Shown in pieces: positions 22,893-31,566 of a stretch of 33,743 bases of DNA; the stretch's first letter is position 1; each line of letters starts with the position of its first letter. The DNA is from Melioribacteraceae bacterium. GTDB lineage: Bacteria; Bacteroidota; Ignavibacteria; Ignavibacteriales; Melioribacteraceae. The stretch spans positions 1 to 33,743 of the forward strand of contig JAKIUC010000048.1 in the NCBI GenBank assembly GCA_021647785.1. The letters are read 5' to 3'. Position numbers and translations under genes: made by a program. Under the pieces are notes generated by a model that worked only from the letters and a program-made list of their open reading frames with translations, was not told the DNA's origin and searched no databases.

Positions 22893-25199
22893 TTAAAACT
22901 CGATAGTTAAACCAACAGTAGGCACTAAATAAGAACCACGAACCGTTTGGATTTTGTTAATAGAATTGTTTTTAATAAAAAAGATTTCATTTGAACTATT
23001 ATAAACATTTAATACTTGCAAGAAAGGTTTAACAAGTAACGAACCAAAAATAAAAGAACCATTTATACCAATATCTAACCTATGGTAGTCTGGCGCACGA
23101 GAGGAGTTTTTTCTCCCAAAAGCAGGATTCCAGTAAAAATGTTTGTCGTAATAATAATCCGTCTCTCTGAATTCCCTATTTCCAATAAATTTCTTGACAG
23201 ACCGTGTATATGGCAAACCAGTTGCATAAGTCCAAAACATACTTATATGCCAAGTCTCTGATAAACCAAAATCGGCAAGTGCTTTAATTGTATGGGTTCT
23301 ATCATAGCGTGCATAATAACTATACTTATCATTAGTTTTAACTGCTTGTGCCCAAGTATAACTCATCCAACCAGTAATAAATCCTTTCTCCTTCTTTAGA
23401 AAAACATCAATACCTCTACTATATCCATCTTCAAGTTGAAAGGGAACAAATTTATTGTAGGATGAAGCAAGATTTTGTCTCTTTTTGTAGTAGGCTTCTA
23501 CTTCTAATCGAGTATTCTTAAAAATATTTAGGAAGAAAAAACCAAGCGAAAAATTATCTGATGTTGGAATTTCAGATGCTACTCTTGGTGTAAAATAGAC
23601 AGAGAAGGGATCAAAAATAGGATTTCCTTGGTCTTTAACAACATACAAATTTTGATAATACTTACCGTAACTAAAGTTGAGTATTAAATTTTCATTAAAA
23701 GAGTAATTTACTTTAACAGATGGAGATAGAAATATTCTATCTAAATTTGATAGATAACTTAACCGAGCACCTAATTTTGCAGAGAACTCTTTTGTAAATA
23801 TTATATCATCCGAAGCATAAGCACTGAACGAGTTAAAATTATTCGTACTTTGGTATGGGTTTTCAGCAAAATCATAAAATGAATTTTCCAACTCAAAACT
23901 AAAATCATTAAGTTCGGTTTCTCCAATTTCCCAATTGTAGTCTAATCCTATATTCTTAAGTTCTAAACCAATCTCAAATTTCTGACCAGTAAGTTGAAAG
24001 TTGTATTTTATTTTTCCACCAAAATCAGTTATGTTATTATCTAAATATATGAGGTTTGCATAGTTATTAAATATACTTGAGGCATCAGCCCTATTAAAAG
24101 AATTAGAATAATATAGGTTTACATCTAATGCACTTTGGGGAGAAAACAGATAAACATAATTAAAATTTAAAACATTATTTCCCCAAACAGGTACCGTCAT
24201 AATTTTTGGCTGCTCAAACGCTAAGTCGTTAAATACTTCAAACACATCTTTTGAATAAAAATAACTGATTGAAAAAACACTTTTTTTATCTATTGGACGT
24301 GTGTATTTAGTGTAGATATCATAAAAATAGTATGGCAAATCTACAGAAATCAGTTTTGTAAGTATATCTAAATAGGTTCTGCGTGCTGAAAAAATAATAG
24401 AGCCTTTTCCAATAGGAGCATCAATAAAAAGACTGGAAGATATCATACTAAGTGAAATACTCCCTTTTATTTTATCTCTATTTCCATCTTTTGTAGATAT
24501 TTCTAAAACGCTCGAAAGGTAATCGCCATATTTTGATGGGTAATTTATTGGATATAATTTCTGGTCACTTACTATTTCTGAAGTGAACATACTAAATATG
24601 CCTCCAAGATGATAAGGATTATAGACTGGTGCATTATCAAGTGAAATTAATGTTTCATCAAAATTACCGCCCTTAACAAAAAGTTGAGTTGAAAAATCGT
24701 TTATTGATGTAATACCAGGTAATGCTTGCAAAGCCCTTAAAGCATCAGGTTCTCCAAATTGTGGAATTCTCTGCAAATCACCACTTGTTAATTCGTATGT
24801 TTTAGTATATTTATTTTTTGAAAATTTATCACCACTAACTGTAACTTCTTCTATTGTAATATCTTTTGGTAGTAACTTGAAAAATAATTTTTTACTCTCT
24901 ACAAATTCTATTATATCCAATTCTTTTGTTTGTTTTTCGTAACCTAATAACTGAGCAGTTATTTTGTGTTTACCTTTGGGAAGGAAAAATTCAAAATATC
25001 CGTTTTCGTTAGATTCTGTCACACCAACTCCATCAATAGAAATCATTACATTCAACAATCTTTCATTTGTTTTGGAGTCTGTTACAAAGCCTAAAATTTT
25101 TATCTCTTTTGATTGACTATGCAGAGACATTTGACAAAAGAATAATGCAGCAGTAATTACTATTAAACATGTTTTTTTCATTGTTTTTATAAATCCCAT
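22893..25199 (-). CDS. TonB-dependent outer-membrane receptor with carboxypeptidase-like regulatory domain
   Basis: 768 residues. The signal peptide is MKKTCLIVITAALFFCQMSL; ATG at 25181 in front of it is an alternative to ATG at 25199. A CarboxypepD_reg-like domain comes first (residues 35-115: KILGFVTDSKTNERLLNVMI, ESNENGYFEFFLPKGKH), then the plug (IPQFGEPDALRALQALPGIT, FVKGGNFDETLISLDNAPVYNPYH near 150-200) and a long 22-strand-type beta barrel that ends in VPTVGLTIEF with the terminal aromatic residue. It imports a large or scarce ligand with energy from TonB. The plug wording (QALPGI..IND, GG..DE.L..lDG.PVYNP.H) is typical of the Bacteroidota receptors that travel with DUF4249 lipoproteins. 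A strong hairpin lies right upstream of the longer start. Confidence 0.9.
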   Translation of the reverse strand: MGFIKTMKKTCLIVITAALFFCQMSLHSQSKEIKILGFVTDSKTNERLLNVMISIDGVGVTESNENGYFEFFLPKGKHKITAQLLGYEKQTKELDIIEFVESKKLFFKLLPKDITIEEVTVSGDKFSKNKYTKTYELTSGDLQRIPQFGEPDALRALQALPGITSINDFSTQLFVKGGNFDETLISLDNAPVYNPYHLGGIFSMFTSEIVSDQKLYPINYPSKYGDYLSSVLEISTKDGNRDKIKGSISLSMISSSLFIDAPIGKGSIIFSARRTYLDILTKLISVDLPYYFYDIYTKYTRPIDKKSVFSISYFYSKDVFEVFNDLAFEQPKIMTVPVWGNNVLNFNYVYLFSPQSALDVNLYYSNSFNRADASSIFNNYANLIYLDNNITDFGGKIKYNFQLTGQKFEIGLELKNIGLDYNWEIGETELNDFSFELENSFYDFAENPYQSTNNFNSFSAYASDDIIFTKEFSAKLGARLSYLSNLDRIFLSPSVKVNYSFNENLILNFSYGKYYQNLYVVKDQGNPIFDPFSVYFTPRVASEIPTSDNFSLGFFFLNIFKNTRLEVEAYYKKRQNLASSYNKFVPFQLEDGYSRGIDVFLKKEKGFITGWMSYTWAQAVKTNDKYSYYARYDRTHTIKALADFGLSETWHISMFWTYATGLPYTRSVKKFIGNREFRETDYYYDKHFYWNPAFGRKNSSRAPDYHRLDIGINGSFIFGSLLVKPFLQVLNVYNSSNEIFFIKNNSINKIQTVRGSYLVPTVGLTIEF

Positions 25200-25204
25200 T
25201 TAAG

Positions 25205-25233
25205 CAAGGGTTCTTAAACAAATAGAACCCTTG
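25205..25233 (-). promoter_or_regulatory. Strong hairpin in the leader of the TonB receptor gene
   Basis: CAAGGGTTCT (25205-25214) and AGAACCCTTG (25224-25233) form a perfect 10-bp stem with a 9-base loop. In the receptor mRNA the hairpin ends five bases before the ATG at 25199, where it would cover the ribosome entry site. On the plus strand four T residues follow, but there is no gene on the left for a terminator to serve. The rest of 25234-25456 has further short inverted pieces (AACTCATAA near 25293 against TTATGAG near 25354) and no gene. Confidence 0.45.
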
Positions 25234-25456
25234 TTTTATGATAATTTTATCTTTTAGTTCTCGCCTACAGGTACATAAGTTACAGTTTTAATGTCATAAC
25301 TCATAAAAGTTCCAGATTTTGCCTCACGTTGAAACGCAATGGTGTTAACTTATGAGATGAACTATCATTTTTCGTTCATTTCTCCTACAAGGACCCATTC
25401 GGAGACTCCGCTCAATAAACTTATGCGAATACTACTGAATGATTCATAAAATTCAA

Positions 25457-25488
25457 TTTTAATAAGAATGTAAATAACATTATCTTTG
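25457..25488 (+). promoter_or_regulatory. Bacteroidota-type promoter for the Lon-like protease operon
   Basis: TATCTTTG at 25481-25488 matches the -7 consensus TAnnTTTG known from Bacteroidota, 20 bases after a TTTT that stands in for the -33 TTTG. It lies 35 bases before the GTG start. Whether this organism uses that promoter class is inferred. Confidence 0.4.
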
Positions 25489-25522
25489 CATTGTAGATGT
25501 TTTCTAATAATTGGAGCAAAGC

Positions 25523-27997
25523 GTGGCATATCTAAAACCTTCGAGACAGAAAAAATTATTACCAGAAGATTTGAAGTATATATTTAATCCTGATATTGCA
25601 AATGTAGAATTAACAAGTATTCAAAAACCAATTCTATCAATTATTGGTCAAGAGAGAGCAATTAAGGCACTGAGCCTTGGTGTTGAACTTCGCAAACAGG
25701 GATACAATATTTTTATAACAGGTCTTTCTGGAACTGGAAAATTTACTACAGTACAAAAAATGCTTGAAACACTTCAGCCAGAATGCTCTATGATGTACGA
25801 CTATGCATACGTAAATAATTTTGAAGATGAGGATAGACCAATTCTCTTAAAATTTAAAGCGGGAAAGGCAATTAAATTTAAGAAAGATATGTTAAGAAGC
25901 ATTGAGTTTATTAAGACTCAGGTTGCTAAAACATTTGAGTCAGAGCCATTCTCAAAAAACAAAGAAAAGCTAATTACAAAATATCATACAGTTCAATCGA
26001 AGTTAATGGGTGCTTTTGAAGAAAAATTAACAAAGGATAGTTTAACGCTCGCCCAGATACAGGAAGGGGAAACTGTCCATCCGGAAATATTTGCCGTTGT
26101 TGGTGAAAAAGCTTTCCCAGTTCAATCATTAAATGAGTTAGTAACAGAAAAAGTATTAACTAAAAAAAGAGTAGAAAATATTAAGAAAAAATATATTGGC
26201 TACCAATCGGAACTTAGAAAAGTCTTTAAGGAAGGGTTTAAATTAAATAATCAATTAAAGGATGAGATTGAAACTCTTGAGCAGGGTGCAGTAAAAAAGA
26301 TAGTTACATTATCTCTTAATGAATTAAAATCCAAATTCCGTGAAAAAGGGGTGAGTGTTTATTTGAATATGGTTGCCAACGATATCCTAAACAATATTGA
26401 AATATTTAATGGTGAGAAACCAAGTGAAGAAGAATTAGAGAGCGGATTAATAATTGATTACTTAAAAGAGTATGAAGTGAATATTATTCTTGATAATTCG
26501 AAGCAGAAAGATTGTCCAGTAATAGTAGAGACTTCGCCAACTTATCAGAATCTGTTTGGTTCAATAGAAAAATATAGCGATGGTAGTGGTGGTTGGTTTT
26601 CCGATTTTACCGGAATAAAAGCCGGCTCACTTTTAAGAGCAAATGGCGGGTATTTAATTTTGAATGCTGCAGATGCATATTCAGAACCAGAAGTTTGGAA
26701 AGCCCTTAAGCGAACTTTGTATTATGGCAAAATGGAGATTCAGGATAAGCATAGTTCATATCAAGCATCGCCAAGTGTGATGAAACCTGAACCTATTAAA
26801 CTTGAAACAAAAGTAATACTACTTGGAAGTAGTTATACCTACTCGGTTTTATCAACCTATGAAGATGATTTTAATAAAATATTCAAAGTAAAAGCAGAGT
26901 TCGATTCTGAGATGAAACGAAATGATAGAAATGTTGAAAAATATGTTGAAGTTTTGAAACGGTTAATTATAAAAGAGAAATTGAAGGAATTTGATTCATC
27001 TGCAATTGTAAAAGTTTTGGAATATTCTGCTCGGTATGTCGAATCGAAAAATAAATTAACAACAAGATTTTCTTACATAATTGACTTAACTCAAGAAGCG
27101 AATTATTGGGCATCGGATGGTGGTGAGGAGTTTGTTACTGCATATCATGTAACGCAAGCCTATGAATCTGCACGTGAAAGACACGGACTTTATGAAACTA
27201 AGTTCTCGGAGATGTTTGACGATGGCACAATGATGATTGATGTTTCGGGCAGCAGAGTAGGGCAGATTAATGGTCTTGCAGTTTATGGCGATGATAGATA
27301 TGCGTTTGGTAAGCCTACACGTATTACAGCTACTGTGGCATTGGGTAACGGAAGTATAATTAATGTTGAACGCGAAGCAGGGCTTAGTGGAAGCTCACAC
27401 AACAAGGGAGTGCTTGTTATTACCGGATACTTAAAAGGGAAGTTTGGAAAAAACATCCCACTTTCATTCAACGCAAGTTTGGTTTTTGAACAAGGCTACG
27501 GATTGATCGATGGTGATAGTGCATCTATAACTGAGATAACTGCACTCCTTTCTGCTATGACAGAGATTCCGATTAAGCAATCTTTTGCAATTACTGGTTC
27601 TGTAAATCAGAAGGGAGATATTCAACCAATTGGTGGAGTTAACGAGAAGGTTGAAGGATTTTATGACCTCTGCAAAACTCGTGGTTTAACAGGAAAAGAG
27701 GGAGTGATAATCCCAATCCAAAATGTGCAGGATTTAATGTTAAAAGATGAAGTTGTTAAAGCTGTTAAAGAGAAGAAGTTTTCTATATATGCAATATCGA
27801 AAGTAGAAGAAGCACTTGAACTACTGATGGGAGTAAAGGCTGGAAAGAAATTAGCAAGTGGGCATTACCAGGCAAATACAATATTTGGTGAAGTTGAAAA
27901 ACGATTAAAAGAGATGAGACGTAAGGTTACTCCAGCTAAGCAGCTGCAAAATGATGTGCCAAATAGTAAAAGAAAAAATATTAAGAGAAAAAAATAG
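25523..27997 (+). CDS. Lon-like ATP-dependent protease (LonB-type, AAA_32)
   Basis: 824 residues from the GTG at 25523, because GGAG lies six bases before it; a TTG at 25511 would add four residues but overlaps that ribosome site. The N-terminal domain leads to Walker A GLSGTGK near residue 70. A long helical insertion (residues 120-320) follows, then NGGYLILNAADAYSEPEVWKALKRTL with the Walker B-like part and an AAA lid. The C-terminal S16 peptidase domain has the catalytic serine in DGDSASITE (residue 666) and lysine in GGVNEKVEG (residue 709), 43 apart as in Lon. It has no substrate-binding LON N-terminal domain and is not canonical Lon; it belongs to the soluble group often annotated as Lon-like protease. 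Pyruvate kinase follows 11 bases later, probably in the same operon. Confidence 0.9.
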   Translation: MAYLKPSRQKKLLPEDLKYIFNPDIANVELTSIQKPILSIIGQERAIKALSLGVELRKQGYNIFITGLSGTGKFTTVQKMLETLQPECSMMYDYAYVNNFEDEDRPILLKFKAGKAIKFKKDMLRSIEFIKTQVAKTFESEPFSKNKEKLITKYHTVQSKLMGAFEEKLTKDSLTLAQIQEGETVHPEIFAVVGEKAFPVQSLNELVTEKVLTKKRVENIKKKYIGYQSELRKVFKEGFKLNNQLKDEIETLEQGAVKKIVTLSLNELKSKFREKGVSVYLNMVANDILNNIEIFNGEKPSEEELESGLIIDYLKEYEVNIILDNSKQKDCPVIVETSPTYQNLFGSIEKYSDGSGGWFSDFTGIKAGSLLRANGGYLILNAADAYSEPEVWKALKRTLYYGKMEIQDKHSSYQASPSVMKPEPIKLETKVILLGSSYTYSVLSTYEDDFNKIFKVKAEFDSEMKRNDRNVEKYVEVLKRLIIKEKLKEFDSSAIVKVLEYSARYVESKNKLTTRFSYIIDLTQEANYWASDGGEEFVTAYHVTQAYESARERHGLYETKFSEMFDDGTMMIDVSGSRVGQINGLAVYGDDRYAFGKPTRITATVALGNGSIINVEREAGLSGSSHNKGVLVITGYLKGKFGKNIPLSFNASLVFEQGYGLIDGDSASITEITALLSAMTEIPIKQSFAITGSVNQKGDIQPIGGVNEKVEGFYDLCKTRGLTGKEGVIIPIQNVQDLMLKDEVVKAVKEKKFSIYAISKVEEALELLMGVKAGKKLASGHYQANTIFGEVEKRLKEMRRKVTPAKQLQNDVPNSKRKNIKRKK

Positions 27998-28008
27998 TTT
28001 GAGGAAAA

Positions 28009-29436
28009 ATGGCAATTAATAGAACAAAGACAAAAATTTTAGCAACTCTTGGACCCTCTACTGATAGTGAAGAGATGATACTTCACCTTGTGGATGCTGG
28101 GGTAAATGGATTTAGACTTAACTTCTCTCATGGAGATAAAGAGTATTTCAACAATCTTTTTGAAAAAATAAATCTTGTTTGCGAGGCACGAAAACTTCCC
28201 ATTCCAATTATTCAAGATTTGCAAGGACCTAAAATCCGGATTGGAAAACTTAAAAAAGAAAAGATTAAAATTAAATCTGGGAATAGTATTGAAATTACTA
28301 TTGATGAGGTTGAAGGTGATGAAAAAATTATTTCTGCCTCATATCAGTCTTTAGTACAAGATGCTAAAATTGGGGAAACAATTTTAATTGATGATGGATT
28401 AATAAAATTAGAAGTATCTGAAAAGAGAGAACGTTCACTAATATGTAAAATTATTGAAGGTGGGAGACTAAAACCAAAAAAGGGAATGAACTTACCTGGA
28501 ATGAAATTAAGCACTCCAGCATTAACAGAGCAGGATAAGGCAAATCTTGAATTCGCATTAAAATACCGAATTGATTACATTGCACTCTCTTTCGTTCGCT
28601 CGGCAAAAGATATTGTTGAACTTAGAGATTGGCTTACAGAAAAAGGTTATAAAAAACCAATTATTGCAAAAATTGAAAAGCCTGAAGCTGTTGAGAATTT
28701 TGAAGAAATTCTAAAAGTTGCTGATGTGATAATGGTTGCACGTGGAGATTTGGGTGTTGAGATGGAGCCGCAGCTTGTTCCTACAATTCAGAAAAAAATT
28801 ATTAGACGCTGCAATGAGGTTGGAAAACTTGTAATAACTGCAACGCAAATGTTAGAATCGATGATAACAAATCCAATACCTACAAGGGCTGAAGCCTCTG
28901 ACGTTGCTAATGCTGTACTTGACGGAACTGATGTAGTTATGCTTAGTGGCGAAACGGCTGCGGGGGAGTATCCAATAAAGACTGTAGAGATGATGCGTGA
29001 AATATTATTGTCCATACAATCACAAAGACTGTTTCTTCCGGATGTAAATTGGGAAGTACCTGTAGATAAAATAGAAAATATTTTTGATGCAACAGCTAAA
29101 GGGTTTACACAGATTGCAAACCAAGTGAAAGCCGATGCAATAGTGGTCTTTACTCATGCAGGACGTCAAGCAATGCGAATGTCTAAGTACAACCCCAATG
29201 CAGATATTTATGCTTTCTCCGATAACTTTGAAGTTTTAAATGCGTTAAATCTACATAAATCAATTACACCATTATATCTCAAGGATATAAATGATGAAAA
29301 ATATTATATGCGAAGGTCGGTAGAAATATTGAAAGAGAAAGAGTTTGTAAGTGATGGGGACTTGCTCCTTTTTGCTGCTGGTGCTCCGCTTGCAGAAGTG
29401 GAAAGAAAAAGTTGGGTGAGATTTAAAGTGGTTTAA
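28009..29436 (+). CDS. pyk: Pyruvate kinase
   Basis: 475 residues. Last step of glycolysis: phosphoenolpyruvate and ADP to pyruvate and ATP in the cytoplasm. Motifs: KTKILATLGPS at the start, NFSHGD near 40, IIQDLQGPKIRIG near 65, the active-site block IIAKIEKPEAVENFEEIL with VARGDLGVE near 220-250, ATQMLESMITNPIPTRAEASDVANAVLDG near 280 and MLSGETAAGEYP near 320. The C-terminal regulatory domain is present (AIVVFTHAGRQAMRMSKYNP). GAGG lies six bases before the ATG. The gene follows the Lon-like protease closely and lacks an obvious terminator; an octamer repeat array begins 14 bases after the stop. Confidence 0.97.
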   Translation: MAINRTKTKILATLGPSTDSEEMILHLVDAGVNGFRLNFSHGDKEYFNNLFEKINLVCEARKLPIPIIQDLQGPKIRIGKLKKEKIKIKSGNSIEITIDEVEGDEKIISASYQSLVQDAKIGETILIDDGLIKLEVSEKRERSLICKIIEGGRLKPKKGMNLPGMKLSTPALTEQDKANLEFALKYRIDYIALSFVRSAKDIVELRDWLTEKGYKKPIIAKIEKPEAVENFEEILKVADVIMVARGDLGVEMEPQLVPTIQKKIIRRCNEVGKLVITATQMLESMITNPIPTRAEASDVANAVLDGTDVVMLSGETAAGEYPIKTVEMMREILLSIQSQRLFLPDVNWEVPVDKIENIFDATAKGFTQIANQVKADAIVVFTHAGRQAMRMSKYNPNADIYAFSDNFEVLNALNLHKSITPLYLKDINDEKYYMRRSVEILKEKEFVSDGDLLLFAAGAPLAEVERKSWVRFKVV

Positions 29437-29450
29437 AATAGAATTGTTAA

Positions 29451-29506
29451 ATTGTTTCATTGTTTCATTGTTTCATTGTTTCATTGTTTCATTGTTTCAT
29501 TGTTCT
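29451..29506. repeat. Octamer tandem repeat (ATTGTTTC)6
   Basis: Six perfect copies of ATTGTTTC from 29451 to 29498 and a degenerate seventh (ATTGTTCT) to 29506. It directly follows pyk. The array resembles in style the repeat arms beside the four-helix-bundle genes but no such gene is here. Between it and the next gene (to 29799) lie element R1 copy B and otherwise AT-rich sequence without a gene. Confidence 0.85.
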
Positions 29507-29557
29507 AAGTACTAAAAATAACTGCCATATCTTTCATGTACTAAAAATATTGTTAAT

Positions 29558-29690
29558 AAAAAGCCCAACTTTTATGTATCATTAATAATATTTAGACACA
29601 AAAATTCCGAGTTAAAAATTGGCACTATATATAAACCAAAAGTTGGGCTTTTAGTCCGATGCGGTGGATTCAATTTGCAATACTATTTAT
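29558..29690. repeat. Dispersed hairpin element R1, copy B
   Basis: AAAAGCCCAACTTTT (29559-29573) and AAAAGTTGGGCTTTT (29638-29652) form a perfect 15-bp inverted repeat around 64 bases. Read on the minus strand, the flank before the first stem contains GCAAATTGAATCCACCGC and CGGACTAAAA, matching copy A at 21551-21677. The loops are only loosely similar, so pairing of the stems is what is conserved. The element could act as a terminator in both directions. Confidence 0.75.
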
Positions 29691-29799
29691 GTCAGTGCAT
29701 TCATGTAGGAAACTCAACTTTTTATTATTCTATTATTAAAAATATTTAGCAATAGAAAAAGTGGCAACCAATATTTATTTTTACAACTAATAATACGAT

Positions 29800-30815
29800 A
29801 TGTTATATCAAGCTAAATGGTGGATTAAAGAAGAGAGTGGAAAATTAAAATGCACACTCTGTCCGCGCTATTGGTATTAGCAGAAGGACAAAAAGGATTC
29901 TGTTTCATCAGAGAAAATATTGATGGAACCCTTTATTCTACTGGCTATGGACGACCAACTGGTTTTGCAATTGACCCAATTGAGAAAAAACCACTCTTCC
30001 ATTTTTATCCAAACACAGAAATACTGAGCTTCGGAACTGCTGGCTGCAACCTTGGATGTAAGTTCTGCCAAAACTGGACAATGAGTAAATCGAAACTTGA
30101 TGAGATAAATTCTGTTACTGCATCTCCGGAAGATGTAATAAAACTCGCACAGAAGCATAATGTAAAATCTATAGCATATACTTACAACGACCCCACTATT
30201 ATTGGGGAATATGTTATTGATGTTTCAAAACCCGCACGGGAATTGGGGATTAAGTCAGTAATGGTAACGGCTGGCTATATTGATAAAGAAGCACGCAAAG
30301 ATGTTTATAAATACATTGATGCAGCAAACATTGATTTAAAAGCATTCACAGAGGATTTCTATCACAACTTAACTTCATCCAAACTTGCACCAGTATTGGA
30401 TACAATTAAATGGTTGAAGAACGAAACAGATATTTGGATTGAACTTACAACACTAATAATTCCAAATAAAAATGATTCGGATGATGAAATAAAGCTAATG
30501 TCTGATTGGATTTTAGAAAACATTGGCGATGAAGTACCACATCATTTTACAGCTTTCCATCCAACATTTAAAATGAATAATCATCAACGTACACCTTCTG
30601 CAACATTAGATAGAGTAAGAAACATTGCTATGAATGCAGGATTGAAATACGTCTATGTTGGAAATGTACATAATCCGGAAGCAGAAACAACATACTGCCC
30701 CAAATGTAAATCCCCTTTAATAGAAAGGGATTGGCACAGTGTTAACTCAAATAAAATTATTAATGGAAGTTGTTTTAAGTGTAAATCAAAAATTGCTGGT
30801 ATTTACAATACTTGA
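29800..30815 (+). CDS. amrS: AmmeMemoRadiSam-system radical SAM enzyme, frameshifted near the N-terminus
   Basis: The main frame (from 29874) encodes a radical SAM protein with FGTAGCNLGCKFCQNW (CX3CX2C cluster site), VTAGYI, ANIDLKAF, the C-terminal GNVHN and a cysteine pair CPKC...CFKC, as in AmrS/PflA-like proteins. The family has an N-terminal part with a C-x2-C-P-x2-C motif. That part is here in another frame: from the ATG at 29800 it reads LYQAKWWIKEESGKLKC, then TLCPRY and meets a stop at 29878. The two halves join if one base is added after 29873, giving CPRYC-VLAEGQKGFC. A start at 29850 would drop the cysteine motif and read a nonsense leader. This is either a real mutation or a sequencing error. 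No amrA or amrB partner gene is in the window. Confidence 0.85.
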
Positions 30816-30845
30816 TTATAATTAGTAGGTTGTGTATCACACACA

Positions 30846-31184
30846 ATGAAGTCTCGTGAAATCATTAAATTGTTAAACAAGATGGATGGTATATTTATAA
30901 TATTTGAGTGTCCCGCGTCAAGTATGTAATGACATGCAAACCCCTCACCCCAACCCTCTCCCAAAGGGAGAGGGAGTAAAAGCCCCTCTCTTTTTAAGAG
31001 AGGGGTTGGGGTGAGTTCAGAGAATGTACTACATTACATAATTGACATGACACTTGGAAGCCATTACCAATTTAAGCATTCAGTGAAAACGGGAAAAGTT
31101 ACTGTTCCACATCCTAAAAGTGAATTACCCAAAGGGACGGTGAGTAACATTTTAAAACAAGCGAAAATAGATTGGAGGAAATGA
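30846..31184 (+). pseudogene. hicA: Disrupted HicA toxin gene
   Basis: From the ATG at 30846 the frame reads MKSREIIKLL. One A is missing from the run at 30875, so the continuation KQDGWYIYNI is in the next frame, where it stops at 30905-30907. There a 148-bp element is inserted. The rest resumes at 31056 as GSHYQFKHSVKTGKVTVPHP and goes on to PKGTVSNILKQAKIDWRK with a TGA at 31182-31184. This is the complete HicA mRNA-interferase fold (KxDGWY, GSHyqFKH with the catalytic His, VTVPHPK, LPKGT). The stop overlaps the hicB start as ATGA, the usual hicAB arrangement. With a frameshift and an insertion, it makes no toxin. Confidence 0.85.
30907..31054. mobile_element. 148-bp MITE-like element inserted in hicA
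   Basis: Ends AGTGTC...GACACT continue as imperfect inverted repeats of about 25 bp (30907-30931 and 31032-31054; shared part TCAA.TATGTAATG). Inside is a large GC-rich hairpin, CCCCTCACCCCAACCC at 30941-30956 against GGGGTTGGGGTGAG at 31002-31015, with a smaller CCCTCTCCC..GGGAGAGGG inside. No coding capacity. Removing it joins TG (30905-30906) to T (31055) and returns the HicA frame exactly. Confidence 0.75.
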
Positions 31185-31312
31185 TGAAATTTCCAATTAT
31201 AATTCATAAAGACCCTGAATCGGATTATGGAGTAACTGTACCAGATTTACCAGGCTGCTATTCAGCAGGTTCAACATTAGATTGTTGGATTGTTGAGAAT
31301 TCTAAAAAATAA
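31184..31312 (+). pseudogene. hicB: Truncated HicB antitoxin gene
   Basis: 42 codons from the ATG that overlaps the hicA stop. MKFPIIIHKDPESDYGVTVP, then DLPGCYSAGSTL, is the start of a HicB partial-RNase-H-fold antitoxin (pattern: D.GY.V.vPDLPGC.s.Gdt). The expected DEAL.nakeai helix and DNA-binding C-terminus are missing: after GSTLD the sequence changes to CWIVENSKK and stops. GGAGG lies within hicA just before the start. The end is close to the inverted-repeat element at 31329, which may have taken the rest. It is non-functional, which fits a dead toxin. Confidence 0.8.
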
Positions 31313-31328
31313 ACCAACTTTTACTTTC

Positions 31329-31520
31329 ACCCACCCCTAAATCCCCTCCGAGGATGGGACTTTTTTGTGACGCCATACCCCTTTGGGGCATGGCAATTAT
31401 TTTACCTCTTTAGAAAGACATTTTAGAATCCATCTCACTCGAAAGAAATCTTCAAAAAGTCCCCCCCTCTCGAAAGAGATATTTAAAAGTCCCCTCTTGG
31501 GAGGGGATTTAGGGGTGGGT
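31329..31520. mobile_element. 192-bp inverted-repeat element after hicB
   Basis: ACCCACCCCTAAATCCCCTC starts at 31329 and its reverse complement ends at 31520, about 21 bases with no mismatch seen. Inside, GCCATACCCC pairs with GGGGCATGGC around TTT at 31372-31394. Several C-rich and AAAGTCCCC pieces repeat. No gene is present. From 31521 to 31566 there is nothing further. The C-rich/G-rich composition differs sharply from the AT-rich neighbours. Confidence 0.7.
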
Positions 31521-31566
31521 AAAAAGAATTCGGTGGAAAAGTAATCCGTCATTAACGTAACACTAA

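Noticed and set aside
25205-25240. Transcription terminator for a gene to the left.
   Set aside because: All genes to the left for more than 7 kb are on the minus strand, and the T-run is only four bases.
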